A stretch of 64,000 bases of DNA from Wohlfahrtiimonas larvae (GTDB lineage Bacteria; Pseudomonadota; Gammaproteobacteria; Cardiobacteriales; Wohlfahrtiimonadaceae), in the NCBI RefSeq assembly GCF_039543665.1, contig NZ_BAABKE010000008.1:1-64000 (forward strand), given 5' to 3'. This document shows, piece after piece, positions 26,130-35,151 of this stretch. The notes under the pieces were generated by a model. That model saw only the letters and a program-made list of their open reading frames with translations. It had not been told where the DNA came from and made no database searches. The first letter of the stretch is position 1. The number at the start of each line of letters is the position of its first letter. Position numbers and translations under genes: made by a program.

Positions 26130-28373
26130 ATGACGCAATTTATGCAACAGAATTTTGAAGTTCGCCCGATGGCGGAGTTTGCTGAAGAAGCTTATCTAAA
26201 CTATTCCATGTATGTGATTATGGATCGCGCATTGCCACATGTTGGTGATGGTTTAAAACCTGTGCAGCGTCGCATTATTTATGCGATGAGTGAATTGGGT
26301 TTATCATCCATATCTAAGCATAAAAAATCCGCTAGAACCGTGGGTGATGTGATAGGTAAATACCATCCGCATGGCGATAGCGCATGTTATGAAGCTTTGG
26401 TTTTGATGGCTCAGCCTTTCTCTTATCGTTATCCATTAGTGGATGGGCAAGGGAACTTTGGTTCGTTAGATAATCCAAAATCGTTCGCGGCGATGCGTTA
26501 TACAGAATCTAAGTTATCGAAATACGCTGATGTTTTATTGAAAGAAACCAATGAAGCAACTGTGGATTGGCAACCTAATTTTGATGGATCATTAGAAGAA
26601 CCGATTCGTTTACCTGCAAGATTACCGAACATTCTCTTAAATGGTGGTACAGGGATTGCTGTTGGTATGGCGACGGATATTCCACCGCACAACTTGACAG
26701 AAATTGCGAATGCAACATGTGCATTGATCGATCAGCCTAATTTAACATTAGAAGCATTGATGCAATATGTACCTGCACCAGATTTCCCAACAGGCGGTGA
26801 AATCGTTAATACGAAAGAAGAGTTGGTGAAGCTTTATACACAAGGCACAGGTTCGATTCGTTTACGTGCGAAATATTTCATTGAAAATGGCAATATTGTG
26901 ATCACCGAATTGCCGTATCAAATCTCAGGCGAAAAAATTCAGATTGATATCGCAAATCAGATTCAATCAAAGAAATTGCCAATGATTGATGATATTCGTG
27001 ATGAATCAGATTATGAAAACCCTGTGCGCATCGTGTTGATTCCTAAATCTAATCGTGTAGAGCATGATCGTGTGATGGATCACTTATTCGCAACGACAGA
27101 TTTAGAAAAATCTGTGCGTGTGAATTTGAATATGATCGGTTTGGATAATCGCCCACAAGTTAAAAACTTGCATCAAATTCTTACAGAATGGATTCAGTTC
27201 AGAACAGAAACTGTGACACGCCGTTTAACCCATCAATTGAGTAAAGTAGAAGCGCGCTTACATATTTTAGAAGCGTTGATGGTAGCTTATTTGAATTTGG
27301 ATGAAGTGATTCGCATCATCCGTTTTGAAGATGAGCCAAAAGAACTGTTAATGAGCACATTCAAGCTCACAGAAATTCAAGCCAATGCGATTTTAGAAAC
27401 TAAATTGCGCCATTTAGCAAAATTGGAAGAGATGAAACTTCAAGCGGAAGAAGATGAGTTACAGAAAAAACGTGATGAATTGCTTCAGCTATTAAATGAA
27501 CCTGCTAAATTAAAAGCTTTGATCAAAAAAGAGATCAAAGAAGATCAAAAAACACATGGCGATGTGAGAAGAACTAAAGTTGTTGAACGTGCGCAAGCAG
27601 AAGCAATCGATGAAATTGAATTGGTATCCAATGAGCCCATTACAGTTGTATTGTCCAAAATGGGTTGGGTGCGTGCGGCTAAAGGTCATGAAATTGATCC
27701 AACACAGTTGAATTATCGAACAGGTGATGAATATTTAAGTTCAGTTTTAGGACGCAATAATCAGCAAACGGTATTTTTTGACAATGATGGTCGAGCTTAT
27801 AGCTTAGCTGCGCATACATTGCCATCCGCAAGAACAATGGGGGAGGCGTTAAGTAGCCGATTCACATTATCAGCATCTACAGTTGTTAATTATATTTTGT
27901 GTGATCAAGATGACAGCCAGTACTTATTAGCTGCCAATAATGGTTATGGATTTATCATCACTTATCGAGAATTATTGAGTCGTCAAAAGGCGGGTAAAGC
28001 TATTGTCAATTTGGGTGATGCAAAAATGTTTGAACCACAGAAAGTTGATTTAGAGCATAAGCCGTATTTGGTAGCTTATACAGAAAAAGGCCGTTTATTA
28101 GTGACAGAATTATCTGCGTTACCTGAATTGGCGAAAGGTAAAGGTAATCAGATCATTGGTATTCCTGGTGCGGCATTTAAAAAAGAAGAAGATGCGTTAG
28201 TCGGTTTATATATGATCGGTGCCGAAGACATTATTCATCTCTATTTTGGTCGTTCTAAAATCACATTAAAACCTAATGATTGGCAGCAATTTATAGATGA
28301 ACGCGGTAAACGTGGGAAGGAAGTAAAAAAAGGCACGAAAATCACGAAATTAGAGATTGCAGTGAACAATTAA
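26130..28373 (+). CDS. parC: DNA topoisomerase IV subunit A
   Basis: 747 residues (E. coli ParC 752). The N-terminal breakage-reunion domain contains YLNYSMYVIMDRALP, the quinolone region HPHGDSACYEA with Ser and Glu at the two resistance positions (wild-type state), and the catalytic tyrosine in AAMRYTES. A coiled coil around residues 430-480 and the shorter ParC-type C-terminal domain follow; the GyrA box is missing, which rules out GyrA. Decatenates sister chromosomes together with ParE, which is not in the window. Confidence 0.96.
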   Translation: MTQFMQQNFEVRPMAEFAEEAYLNYSMYVIMDRALPHVGDGLKPVQRRIIYAMSELGLSSISKHKKSARTVGDVIGKYHPHGDSACYEALVLMAQPFSYRYPLVDGQGNFGSLDNPKSFAAMRYTESKLSKYADVLLKETNEATVDWQPNFDGSLEEPIRLPARLPNILLNGGTGIAVGMATDIPPHNLTEIANATCALIDQPNLTLEALMQYVPAPDFPTGGEIVNTKEELVKLYTQGTGSIRLRAKYFIENGNIVITELPYQISGEKIQIDIANQIQSKKLPMIDDIRDESDYENPVRIVLIPKSNRVEHDRVMDHLFATTDLEKSVRVNLNMIGLDNRPQVKNLHQILTEWIQFRTETVTRRLTHQLSKVEARLHILEALMVAYLNLDEVIRIIRFEDEPKELLMSTFKLTEIQANAILETKLRHLAKLEEMKLQAEEDELQKKRDELLQLLNEPAKLKALIKKEIKEDQKTHGDVRRTKVVERAQAEAIDEIELVSNEPITVVLSKMGWVRAAKGHEIDPTQLNYRTGDEYLSSVLGRNNQQTVFFDNDGRAYSLAAHTLPSARTMGEALSSRFTLSASTVVNYILCDQDDSQYLLAANNGYGFIITYRELLSRQKAGKAIVNLGDAKMFEPQKVDLEHKPYLVAYTEKGRLLVTELSALPELAKGKGNQIIGIPGAAFKKEEDALVGLYMIGAEDIIHLYFGRSKITLKPNDWQQFIDERGKRGKEVKKGTKITKLEIAVNN

Positions 28374-28384
28374 ATTGCTATAAT
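28357..28384 (+). promoter_or_regulatory. promoter of rplY
   Basis: TTGCAG and TATAAT separated by 16 bases. The -35 lies inside the last codons of parC; the -10 just behind its stop, 73 bases upstream of rplY. A good sigma-70 promoter for a highly expressed ribosomal gene. Confidence 0.6.
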
Positions 28385-28456
28385 ACAGCGCTTACGTTTT
28401 TGGCTGGTCGCGGTTGAAAACATTTTTATAACTAGAAATTTTATTTGGAGTAACAA

Positions 28457-29071
28457 ATGAGTGAATTCGTATTTAAGGGTACTCTTCGTACAGATTTAGG
28501 GAAAGGAGCGAGCCGCCGCCTACGTCGTGAAGGTGTTATCCCTGCAGTAGTTTATGGTGCTGACAAAGATGCAGTAAGCATCACTTTGAACCACAACGCA
28601 GTATTGGCTCAATTCCGTCATGAAGAAGTTTATTCAAGCATCGTAACTGTTGAAATTGATGGTAAAGCTGAAAGCGCAATTTTGCGTGATGTTCAACGTC
28701 ATCCTTTCAAACCTTTGATCACTCACTTGGACTTCTTACGTGTTAAAGCTGGTGAAAAATTGAAATCTGCTGTACCAGTGGTATTGTTGAATGCTGAAAC
28801 TGCTGTAGGCGTAAAAGCTGGTGGTATCTTGACACACGCTTTAACAGCAATCGAAGTTGAATGTTTACCAAAAGATTTACCAAATGCAATCGAAGTTGAT
28901 ATCGCTGCATTAGAAATTGGCGCACATATTACAGTTGCTGATATCAAAGCACCTAAAGGTGTTGAAATCTTGACTCATGCTGAAGATCAAGTTGCAGGTA
29001 TTGTTGCACCACGTGTTGCAGAAGAAGTAGAAGGCGAAGCTGAAGCAGCTGAGGCTACTGAAGAAGCGTAA
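28457..29071 (+). CDS. rplY: 50S ribosomal protein L25, CTC family
   Basis: 204 residues: N-terminal L25 5S-rRNA-binding domain (RTDLGKGASRRLRREGVIPAVVYG, about 1-92) plus the C-terminal beta domain of the CTC/TL5 form, ending in an acidic EEVEGEAEAAEATEEA tail. This is longer than E. coli L25, which has only the first domain. TTTGGAGT precedes the start. Codon usage is biased as expected for a ribosomal protein. pth follows immediately, a widespread pairing. Confidence 0.96.
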   Translation: MSEFVFKGTLRTDLGKGASRRLRREGVIPAVVYGADKDAVSITLNHNAVLAQFRHEEVYSSIVTVEIDGKAESAILRDVQRHPFKPLITHLDFLRVKAGEKLKSAVPVVLLNAETAVGVKAGGILTHALTAIEVECLPKDLPNAIEVDIAALEIGAHITVADIKAPKGVEILTHAEDQVAGIVAPRVAEEVEGEAEAAEATEEA

Positions 29072-29077
29072 TTGTCT

Positions 29078-29647
29078 ATGACGGCGCTAAAATTAATTGT
29101 CGGGCTAGGTAATCCTGGTCCCGAATATATCGAAACCCGCCACAATGCGGGTTTTTGGTTTATAGATGAGATCGCAAATTCACCATTGGCTTATCAAAGT
29201 AAATTTAAAGGCCAAGTGGGAGAATTGATTCAAGATGGTCGTAAAGTTTATCTGTTAAAGCCTGAAACATACATGAATAAAAGTGGTGAGTCTGTTTTAG
29301 CCTTGGCACACTTTTATAAAATTTTACCTGAAGAAATTTTAGTGATTCATGATGAATTAGATATGCCGCCCGGTGCTATTAAGTTAAAGCAAGGTGGTGG
29401 ACATGGTGGGCATAATGGTTTAAAAAGCATTGCATCTTGTTTAGGCTCCAATAATTTTAATCGTTTAAGAATTGGTATTGGCCATCCAGGGGATGCCAAG
29501 TTAGTTGCCAATTATGTGCTCAAGAAAGCATCGGGTGCAGATCAAAAATTAATGGATGATGCTATTTGGGATGCAAGACGATATCTTTCTTCAATGATTG
29601 CGGGTGATTTTGAACCAGTCATGAATGAATTACATCGCAAGAAGTAA
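29078..29647 (+). CDS. pth: peptidyl-tRNA hydrolase
   Basis: 189 residues from the ATG at 29078; a TTG at 29072 is in frame but not needed. Motifs are GLGNPGPEYIETRHNAGFW with the catalytic histidine, LLKPETYMN and VIHDELDMPPG with the catalytic aspartate, and GGGHGGHNGLKS. It recycles peptidyl-tRNA released from stalled ribosomes. It lies 6 bases behind rplY in one operon with ychF. Confidence 0.97.
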   Translation: MTALKLIVGLGNPGPEYIETRHNAGFWFIDEIANSPLAYQSKFKGQVGELIQDGRKVYLLKPETYMNKSGESVLALAHFYKILPEEILVIHDELDMPPGAIKLKQGGGHGGHNGLKSIASCLGSNNFNRLRIGIGHPGDAKLVANYVLKKASGADQKLMDDAIWDARRYLSSMIAGDFEPVMNELHRKK

Positions 29648-29664
29648 CTTTAAAGGAATAATTT

Positions 29665-30756
29665 ATGGCAATTCAATGTGGTATTGTAGGTCTTCCAAAT
29701 GTTGGTAAATCAACACTTTTCAATGCATTGACGAATGCAGGCATTGATGCTGCAAACTATCCATTCTGTACGATTGAGCCCAATGTTGGTCGTGTGAATG
29801 TACCTGATCAGCGTATTCAACCCTTAGTTGATATTGTGAAGCCAGAAAGAGTACAACAAACATTTGTGGACTTTGTGGACATTGCGGGTTTAGTTAAAGG
29901 TGCATCACAAGGTGAAGGTTTGGGGAATCAGTTTTTAGCGAATATTCGTGAAACAGATGCAATTGCACATGTTGTCCGTTGTTTTGAAAATGATGACATC
30001 ATTCATGTATCAGGTAAAATTGATCCAATTGATGATATTGAAGTGATCAATACTGAATTGGCATTGGCTGACTTAGCATCGGCTGAAAAATTTCTACATC
30101 GTGTAGAAAAAGTTGCTAAAAGTGGCAACAAAGAAGCGCAAGCACAAGTGGCTGTATTGAAAAAAATCATTCCTGTATTGGATGAAGGTAAAAGTGTTCG
30201 TTCAGTAAAATTGGATGATGAAGAGAAATTATTGGTGCGTGATCTTCAGTTTTTAACAATTAAACCTGTGATGTATATTGCAAACGTGAATGAAGATGGC
30301 TTTGATAATAACCCATTGTTAGCACGTGTTGAAGAATATGCAGCGGCAGAAGGTTCATTTGTTGTCCCCATTTGTGCGGCGATTGAATCAGAAATTGCTG
30401 AGTTAGATGATGAAGATAAAGCTGATTTCTTATCTGAAATGGGCTTTGAAGAGCCAGGCTTGAATCGTGTGATTCGTGCAGGTTATTCTTTATTAAATCT
30501 AGAAACATACTTCACAGCAGGTGTTAAAGAAGTACGTGCTTGGACCATCAAAAAAGGTTCAACAGCACCACAAGCAGCAGGCGTTATTCACACTGACTTT
30601 GAAAAAGGTTTCATTCGTGCAGAAGTGATTGCATATGATGATTATGTTGCATTGAAAGGTGAAGCTGGTGCAAAAGAAAAAGGCAAAATGCGTTTGGAAG
30701 GTAAAGAATACATTGTTCAAGATGGCGATGTGATGCACTTTAGATTTAACGTATAA
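29665..30756 (+). CDS. ychF: redox-regulated ATPase YchF (Obg-family)
   Basis: 363 residues, exact E. coli length. G1 GLPNVGKST near the N-terminus, Walker B/G3 DIAGLVKGAS, NVNE in place of NKxD (which explains ATP preference), a coiled-coil insert around 130-205 and a C-terminal TGS domain. YchF binds the ribosome and responds to oxidative stress. Third gene of the rplY-pth-ychF operon; AAAGGAAT precedes the start. Confidence 0.96.
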   Translation: MAIQCGIVGLPNVGKSTLFNALTNAGIDAANYPFCTIEPNVGRVNVPDQRIQPLVDIVKPERVQQTFVDFVDIAGLVKGASQGEGLGNQFLANIRETDAIAHVVRCFENDDIIHVSGKIDPIDDIEVINTELALADLASAEKFLHRVEKVAKSGNKEAQAQVAVLKKIIPVLDEGKSVRSVKLDDEEKLLVRDLQFLTIKPVMYIANVNEDGFDNNPLLARVEEYAAAEGSFVVPICAAIESEIAELDDEDKADFLSEMGFEEPGLNRVIRAGYSLLNLETYFTAGVKEVRAWTIKKGSTAPQAAGVIHTDFEKGFIRAEVIAYDDYVALKGEAGAKEKGKMRLEGKEYIVQDGDVMHFRFNV

Positions 30757-30824
30757 CTTTTTTTGAAAATAGACTTTGATTTCTCCCAAAGGGAGATCAG
30801 ATGAATATTTTTTAGTGTTGAACA

Positions 30825-30859
30825 AAAATCCTGCTGAGTTATATTCAGCAGGATTTTTT
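30825..30859. terminator. bidirectional terminator between ychF and the his operon
   Basis: AAAATCCTGCTGA / TCAGCAGGATTTTTT. The T run serves the plus strand, the A run serves the leftward his operon that ends at 30872. Confidence 0.9.
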
Positions 30860-30871
30860 GTATAGTTGGGA

Positions 30872-31513
30872 TTATTTCTGATGTCGTTTCTTTAATACTT
30901 CTAAAACTTCTGCCCAAGATAAATTTTGATTGTGCAATAATACAGTTGTGTGATAGAGAAGATCGGCAGTTTCATTTAAAATCTCTTCTTTATCTTCAGC
31001 CATTGCAGCTAATGCAACTTCAACACCTTCTTCACCTACTTTCTGAGCAATGCGTTTTTTACCAACTGCGTATAAAGATGCTGTGTATGAGGTTTCAGGA
31101 TCACCAGATTTACGATCTTCTAACATCTCTTCTAAATGGCTGAAGAAAACCCATGGTAGATCTGATGAAATACGGCTAAAACAGCTTTTTGTACCTAAAT
31201 GGCAGGTATTGCCTTCAGGTATTACTGTGATCAGTAATGTATCTAAGTCACAATCTAAAGCATAATCTATCGCTTTTAAATAATTACCAGATGTTTCACC
31301 TTTGGTCCATAAACGTTGCTTTGTGCGTGAATAGAACGTAACAACATTATCATTCAATGTTTTTTGCAATGCTTCAGGTGTCATTACGCCATACATTAAA
31401 ACTTCTGATGTAATATAGTTTTGGATAATGACAGGTAATTGCCCAGAAACTTTATCCCAATCAACATGATCTATTAATTTAGAGAGTTCTCCGCTAGGCA
31501 TTGAGCACCTCAA
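30872..31513 (-). CDS. hisI: phosphoribosyl-AMP cyclohydrolase / phosphoribosyl-ATP diphosphatase
   Basis: 213 residues, the bifunctional HisIE. HisI part (about 1-120): LWTKGETSGN, then DCDLDTLL and CHLGTKSCF with the zinc cysteines. HisE part (about 130-213): KRIAQKVGEEGVEVALAA and NETADLLYH. It performs steps 2 and 3 of histidine synthesis. Last gene of the operon; it overlaps hisF by up to 20 bases depending on whether the ATG at 31513 or that at 31501 (MPSGEL) is used. Confidence 0.95.
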   Translation of the reverse strand: MRCSMPSGELSKLIDHVDWDKVSGQLPVIIQNYITSEVLMYGVMTPEALQKTLNDNVVTFYSRTKQRLWTKGETSGNYLKAIDYALDCDLDTLLITVIPEGNTCHLGTKSCFSRISSDLPWVFFSHLEEMLEDRKSGDPETSYTASLYAVGKKRIAQKVGEEGVEVALAAMAEDKEEILNETADLLYHTTVLLHNQNLSWAEVLEVLKKRHQK

Positions 31514-32267
31514 TTTGATTATTTTGTAAGAAGGTTTTTAACTCGCCAATATGTACTAATTGTTTATGGAAAGCGGAAGCACCTAATGTGCCTTGAGCAT
31601 GACCAATAGTGTATGCTTCTAAGAAATGTTCCGCTTTACCTGCACCACCAGAAGCGATGATTGGTAAATTTGTAATGCTGGACATTCTTTGTAATTGTGC
31701 CAGGTCATAGCCTTGACGTACACCATCTTGGTTCATCATGTTAAGCACAATTTCGCTTGCACCGCGTTTTTCCACTTCAATAATCCAATCTTCTGTGCGC
31801 CATTGTGTGGCTTTAGTTTTATCAGGATCACCCGTTAAAGCATAGACAAAGTAATCATTTTTCGCTTCATCAAAATATGAATCAATGCCTACAACAATTT
31901 TTTCTTTACCGAACTTTGAGGCTAACTGATTAATTAAATCAGGATTAGCTAAAGCAGGGGAGTTGATTGAAATTTTCTGTGCGCCATTGGCAAATACAAC
32001 TTCAGCATCCTCAATGGATTTAATACCACCAGCAACACAAAGCGGTACATCAATCACATCAGCAACGCTACGAATCCATGATTTATCCACCAAAGCATCT
32101 CTTGTGGATGCTGCGATGTCATAAATCACAATTTCATCTGCACCTTCTTCATTGTACCGTTTGGCCAATTCAACGATGTCGCCCATAATTTCATGATCTT
32201 TAAATTGTATTCCTTTGACCACAACGCCATCTTTTACATCTAAGCACGCAACTATTTTTGCAAGCAT
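31494..32267 (-). CDS. hisF: imidazole glycerol phosphate synthase subunit HisF
   Basis: 257 residues, (beta/alpha)8 barrel cyclase. Catalytic Asp10 (in ACLDV) and the second aspartate in VGIDSYF near residue 129 are present; phosphate sites AGGI and SGGAG are intact. HisF normally receives ammonia from the glutaminase HisH, which is not in this operon. Overlaps hisA by 16 bases. Confidence 0.96.
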   Translation of the reverse strand: MLAKIVACLDVKDGVVVKGIQFKDHEIMGDIVELAKRYNEEGADEIVIYDIAASTRDALVDKSWIRSVADVIDVPLCVAGGIKSIEDAEVVFANGAQKISINSPALANPDLINQLASKFGKEKIVVGIDSYFDEAKNDYFVYALTGDPDKTKATQWRTEDWIIEVEKRGASEIVLNMMNQDGVRQGYDLAQLQRMSSITNLPIIASGGAGKAEHFLEAYTIGHAQGTLGASAFHKQLVHIGELKTFLQNNQIEVLNA

Positions 32268-32986
32268 GCGATTGCCTCCTTCGTGGTGAATTTATTTTCT
32301 AATAAAGCTCTCCCAACAATCACACCATAAACATTTGCTTGATTTAATTCTTCTAAATCTTCTAAGCCACCGATGCCACCAGAAGCTTGGAAATTGATTT
32401 TTGGGTATTTTTGGACGAGCTCTTGATACAATTGGACATTGGAGCCTTGTAGCATACCATCCCTAGAAATATCTGTGCACAGAACATGTTCTAAGCCTAC
32501 TTCTTGGAAGTTTTCGATGACGCTTTCTAATGTTTGATCTGTTGTTTCTAGCCACCCACTGATGGCAATTAATTTTTGATCTTTTTCAATGCGTGTATCA
32601 AGTGCCAATACGAAACTATCAGCCCCAAACTCATCAAACCAAGATTTTACTTCTTCAGGATTTTGAACGGCGGTAGAGCCAACAACAACACGTTCAACAC
32701 CAATGTCTAATAATTTTTGGACATCTTCAATGGTACGTACGCCGCCACCTACTTGAATAGGAGCTTTGACGCCTTCTACGATATGTTTAATGGTGAATAA
32801 TTGGCGCTGTGCGGGATCTTTCGCGCCATCTAAATCCACGAGATGAAGATATTTAGCACCTTGTGCAACATATTCTTCAAATTGTTCAATGGGAGATGCT
32901 GTGAATTTTGTTTGTTTATCGTAATCACCTTGTTGCAATCTTACAATTTGACCATTCATTAAATCTAACGCAGGAATTATTATCAT
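32252..32986 (-). CDS. hisA: phosphoribosylformimino-5-aminoimidazole carboxamide ribotide isomerase
   Basis: 244 residues, barrel fold related to HisF. Catalytic Asp8 (PALDL) and the second aspartate in CTDISRDGM are visible, with VGGGVRT and SGGIG phosphate-binding loops. Step 4 of the pathway. Its start overlaps the hisB stop by 4 bases; in E. coli hisH would lie here. Confidence 0.96.
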   Translation of the reverse strand: MIIIPALDLMNGQIVRLQQGDYDKQTKFTASPIEQFEEYVAQGAKYLHLVDLDGAKDPAQRQLFTIKHIVEGVKAPIQVGGGVRTIEDVQKLLDIGVERVVVGSTAVQNPEEVKSWFDEFGADSFVLALDTRIEKDQKLIAISGWLETTDQTLESVIENFQEVGLEHVLCTDISRDGMLQGSNVQLYQELVQKYPKINFQASGGIGGLEDLEELNQANVYGVIVGRALLENKFTTKEAIACLQK

Positions 32987-34068
32987 AGTAGCCCTTTAGA
33001 ACTCGGTAACTCAGTACCTTCAACTTTAACCGCTTGGCGAAGTGTTCTGCCAAACACCTTGAATAGAGATTCAATTTTGTGATGGGTATTTTTACCTTTC
33101 ACTTTTAAATGTAACGTACAACGTAAGGAATAAACTAAAGACTTAAAGAAATGTTCTACCATTTCTGTACTAAAAGTTCCAATCAAATCACGTTTAAATT
33201 TTGCATCAAACTCTAAATGAGGTCGCCCAGAGAGATCTAAAGTACAAGAAGCTTTGCATTCATCCATAGGTAAAACAAAGCCAAAACGTGCAATACCACG
33301 TTTATCACCAAGGGCTGTACGGAGTGCCTCACCTAAGGCGATAGCCGTATCTTCCACTGTATGATGATCATCAATTTCAATATCACCTTTGACATCTACA
33401 ATCATTCTAAATCCGCCATGAGTGGCGATTTGATCCAACATATGGTCAAAAAATGGCAGCCCAGTATTGATTGTATTCCCGCCTGTTTCATCCAAAAAGA
33501 CTGAAACTTTAATATCTGTTTCTTTAGTGATGCGCTCAATATAACCTGTACGAGGTTCATATTTTATGGCTTGTTTTACTGGCACTAATTTTTCTACGAT
33601 TAATGGCCAGTTGAGCTTTTCACGGTCATATTGAAGTGATGGAATACCCATGTTTTTTGCTAAAGTGACATCTGTTTCACGATCACCAATCACATAACTA
33701 TTGGCAGGATTAAAACGCTGTGCATCGATATATTCTTGTACTAAACCTAATTTAGGTTTACGACAATTGCAGTTGTCACTTTCAAAATGTGGGCAAATCA
33801 ATACATCATCAAAAGTAATGCCTTGTAATTTAAAATGCTCCATCATTTTATTATGTGGGGCATCAAAATCAGGTTGTGGGTAAGATTCTGTACCTAAGCC
33901 ATCTTGATTGCTCACCATCACAAAACGATAGCCTGCTGATTGCAAAGCTAATAATGCAGGAATCACTTTAGGCTCAAAAATTAATTTTTCTAATGAATCA
34001 ATTTGAAAATCTGTTTTTGGCTCATCAATGAGCGTGCCATCTCTATCGATGAATAGAATATTTTGCAT
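32983..34068 (-). CDS. hisB: bifunctional histidinol-phosphatase / imidazoleglycerol-phosphate dehydratase
   Basis: 361 residues. N-terminal HAD phosphatase (DRDGTLID with Asp8 and Asp10; zinc loop CPHFESDNCNC) to about residue 165, then the dehydratase domain with GLPFFDHMLDQIATHGGF, IDDHHTVED and a second histidine set HLKVKGKNTHH. The fusion is typical of gammaproteobacteria such as E. coli. Steps 6 and 8 of histidine synthesis. Confidence 0.97.
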   Translation of the reverse strand: MQNILFIDRDGTLIDEPKTDFQIDSLEKLIFEPKVIPALLALQSAGYRFVMVSNQDGLGTESYPQPDFDAPHNKMMEHFKLQGITFDDVLICPHFESDNCNCRKPKLGLVQEYIDAQRFNPANSYVIGDRETDVTLAKNMGIPSLQYDREKLNWPLIVEKLVPVKQAIKYEPRTGYIERITKETDIKVSVFLDETGGNTINTGLPFFDHMLDQIATHGGFRMIVDVKGDIEIDDHHTVEDTAIALGEALRTALGDKRGIARFGFVLPMDECKASCTLDLSGRPHLEFDAKFKRDLIGTFSTEMVEHFFKSLVYSLRCTLHLKVKGKNTHHKIESLFKVFGRTLRQAVKVEGTELPSSKGLL

Positions 34069-34098
34069 GATATGACCTTGATAATCTAAATAAAATAA

Positions 34099-35148
34099 TT
34101 AATTGTATTGGCTGAGCACTTGAATAACACGGCGCATCTCTTGTTCAGTACCAATACTGATGCGTAAGCAATTGCTCAATTGTCCTGATTGTTTTTTCAC
34201 ATAAATGTGCTCAGATTTGAGATGTTCATAAATTTTTTCAGCATCTATCATTTCAACTAAGATGAAATTTGCATCACTTGGATAAATCTTTTTCACCAAT
34301 GATAAAGATGAAAGGGCAGCAATGAAGGCGGCTTTATTTTGGTTAATCTGTTTTACAGCTGTTCGCATGTATTCAATGCCTTCTTGGCTCAATGTTTGCT
34401 CAGCAATTTCCACAACAGGCATTGGCATTGGATAAGGCGCAATCACTTTTTGTAATGATTGAATCAAATCTGCATTGGCAATTGTGAATCCACAGCGAAT
34501 CCCTGCAACACCAAATGCTTTGGATAATGTACGAATGATGGCTAGGTTAGGGAATTCAGCCAAACGTGTTGCAAAGCTTTCTCTATCAGAGAATTCAATA
34601 TAAGCCTCATCGAGTACAACGATGGTTTGTTCACTTACACCATTCAATACTGCTTCAATATCAGAAATATTCATTAAATTGCCAGTTGGGTTATTTGGCG
34701 AACAGATGAATACTACTTTCGCATTTTGTGCAGCTGATAAAAATGCAGGAACGTCCACTTGAAAATCTGCTGTTAAGGGTGCTTCTAAAACTTTAGAGCC
34801 CACAACGTAAGAATCAATGGCATACATGCCAAATGTTGGTGGTGAAAATAAAATCGCATTTTCATCATTACAGAATGCTTCGATGATGAGCTTAATGGCT
34901 TCATCACCGCCTAAAGAAACTAAAAGATTTTTAGGTTGAACACCTGCATATTGCGCATAACTTTCTAGCAAAACTTTGGGTTGAGGCTCAGGATAACGGT
35001 TAAAGTATTTATTGGATAAGCGATATTCACGCGGATAAGGATTTTCATTGGCATCCAAATAGATTGCTTGTTGATCCTGATCTCTGGGCGCCACTGTATA
35101 TGGCACTAAGTTTTGAATAGAGCGCTTTTCTTTATCTGTCATCGACAT
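34099..35148 (-). CDS. hisC: histidinol-phosphate aminotransferase
   Basis: 349 residues, PLP fold type I. LDANENPYP at the N-terminus, SPNNPTGN, DEAYIEF, and the PLP lysine in TLSKAFGVAGIRCG near residue 212. Step 7 of the pathway. It starts 3 bases behind hisD and is separated from hisB by 30 bases. Confidence 0.96.
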   Translation of the reverse strand: MSMTDKEKRSIQNLVPYTVAPRDQDQQAIYLDANENPYPREYRLSNKYFNRYPEPQPKVLLESYAQYAGVQPKNLLVSLGGDEAIKLIIEAFCNDENAILFSPPTFGMYAIDSYVVGSKVLEAPLTADFQVDVPAFLSAAQNAKVVFICSPNNPTGNLMNISDIEAVLNGVSEQTIVVLDEAYIEFSDRESFATRLAEFPNLAIIRTLSKAFGVAGIRCGFTIANADLIQSLQKVIAPYPMPMPVVEIAEQTLSQEGIEYMRTAVKQINQNKAAFIAALSSLSLVKKIYPSDANFILVEMIDAEKIYEHLKSEHIYVKKQSGQLSNCLRISIGTEQEMRRVIQVLSQYN

Positions 35149-35151
35149 CTT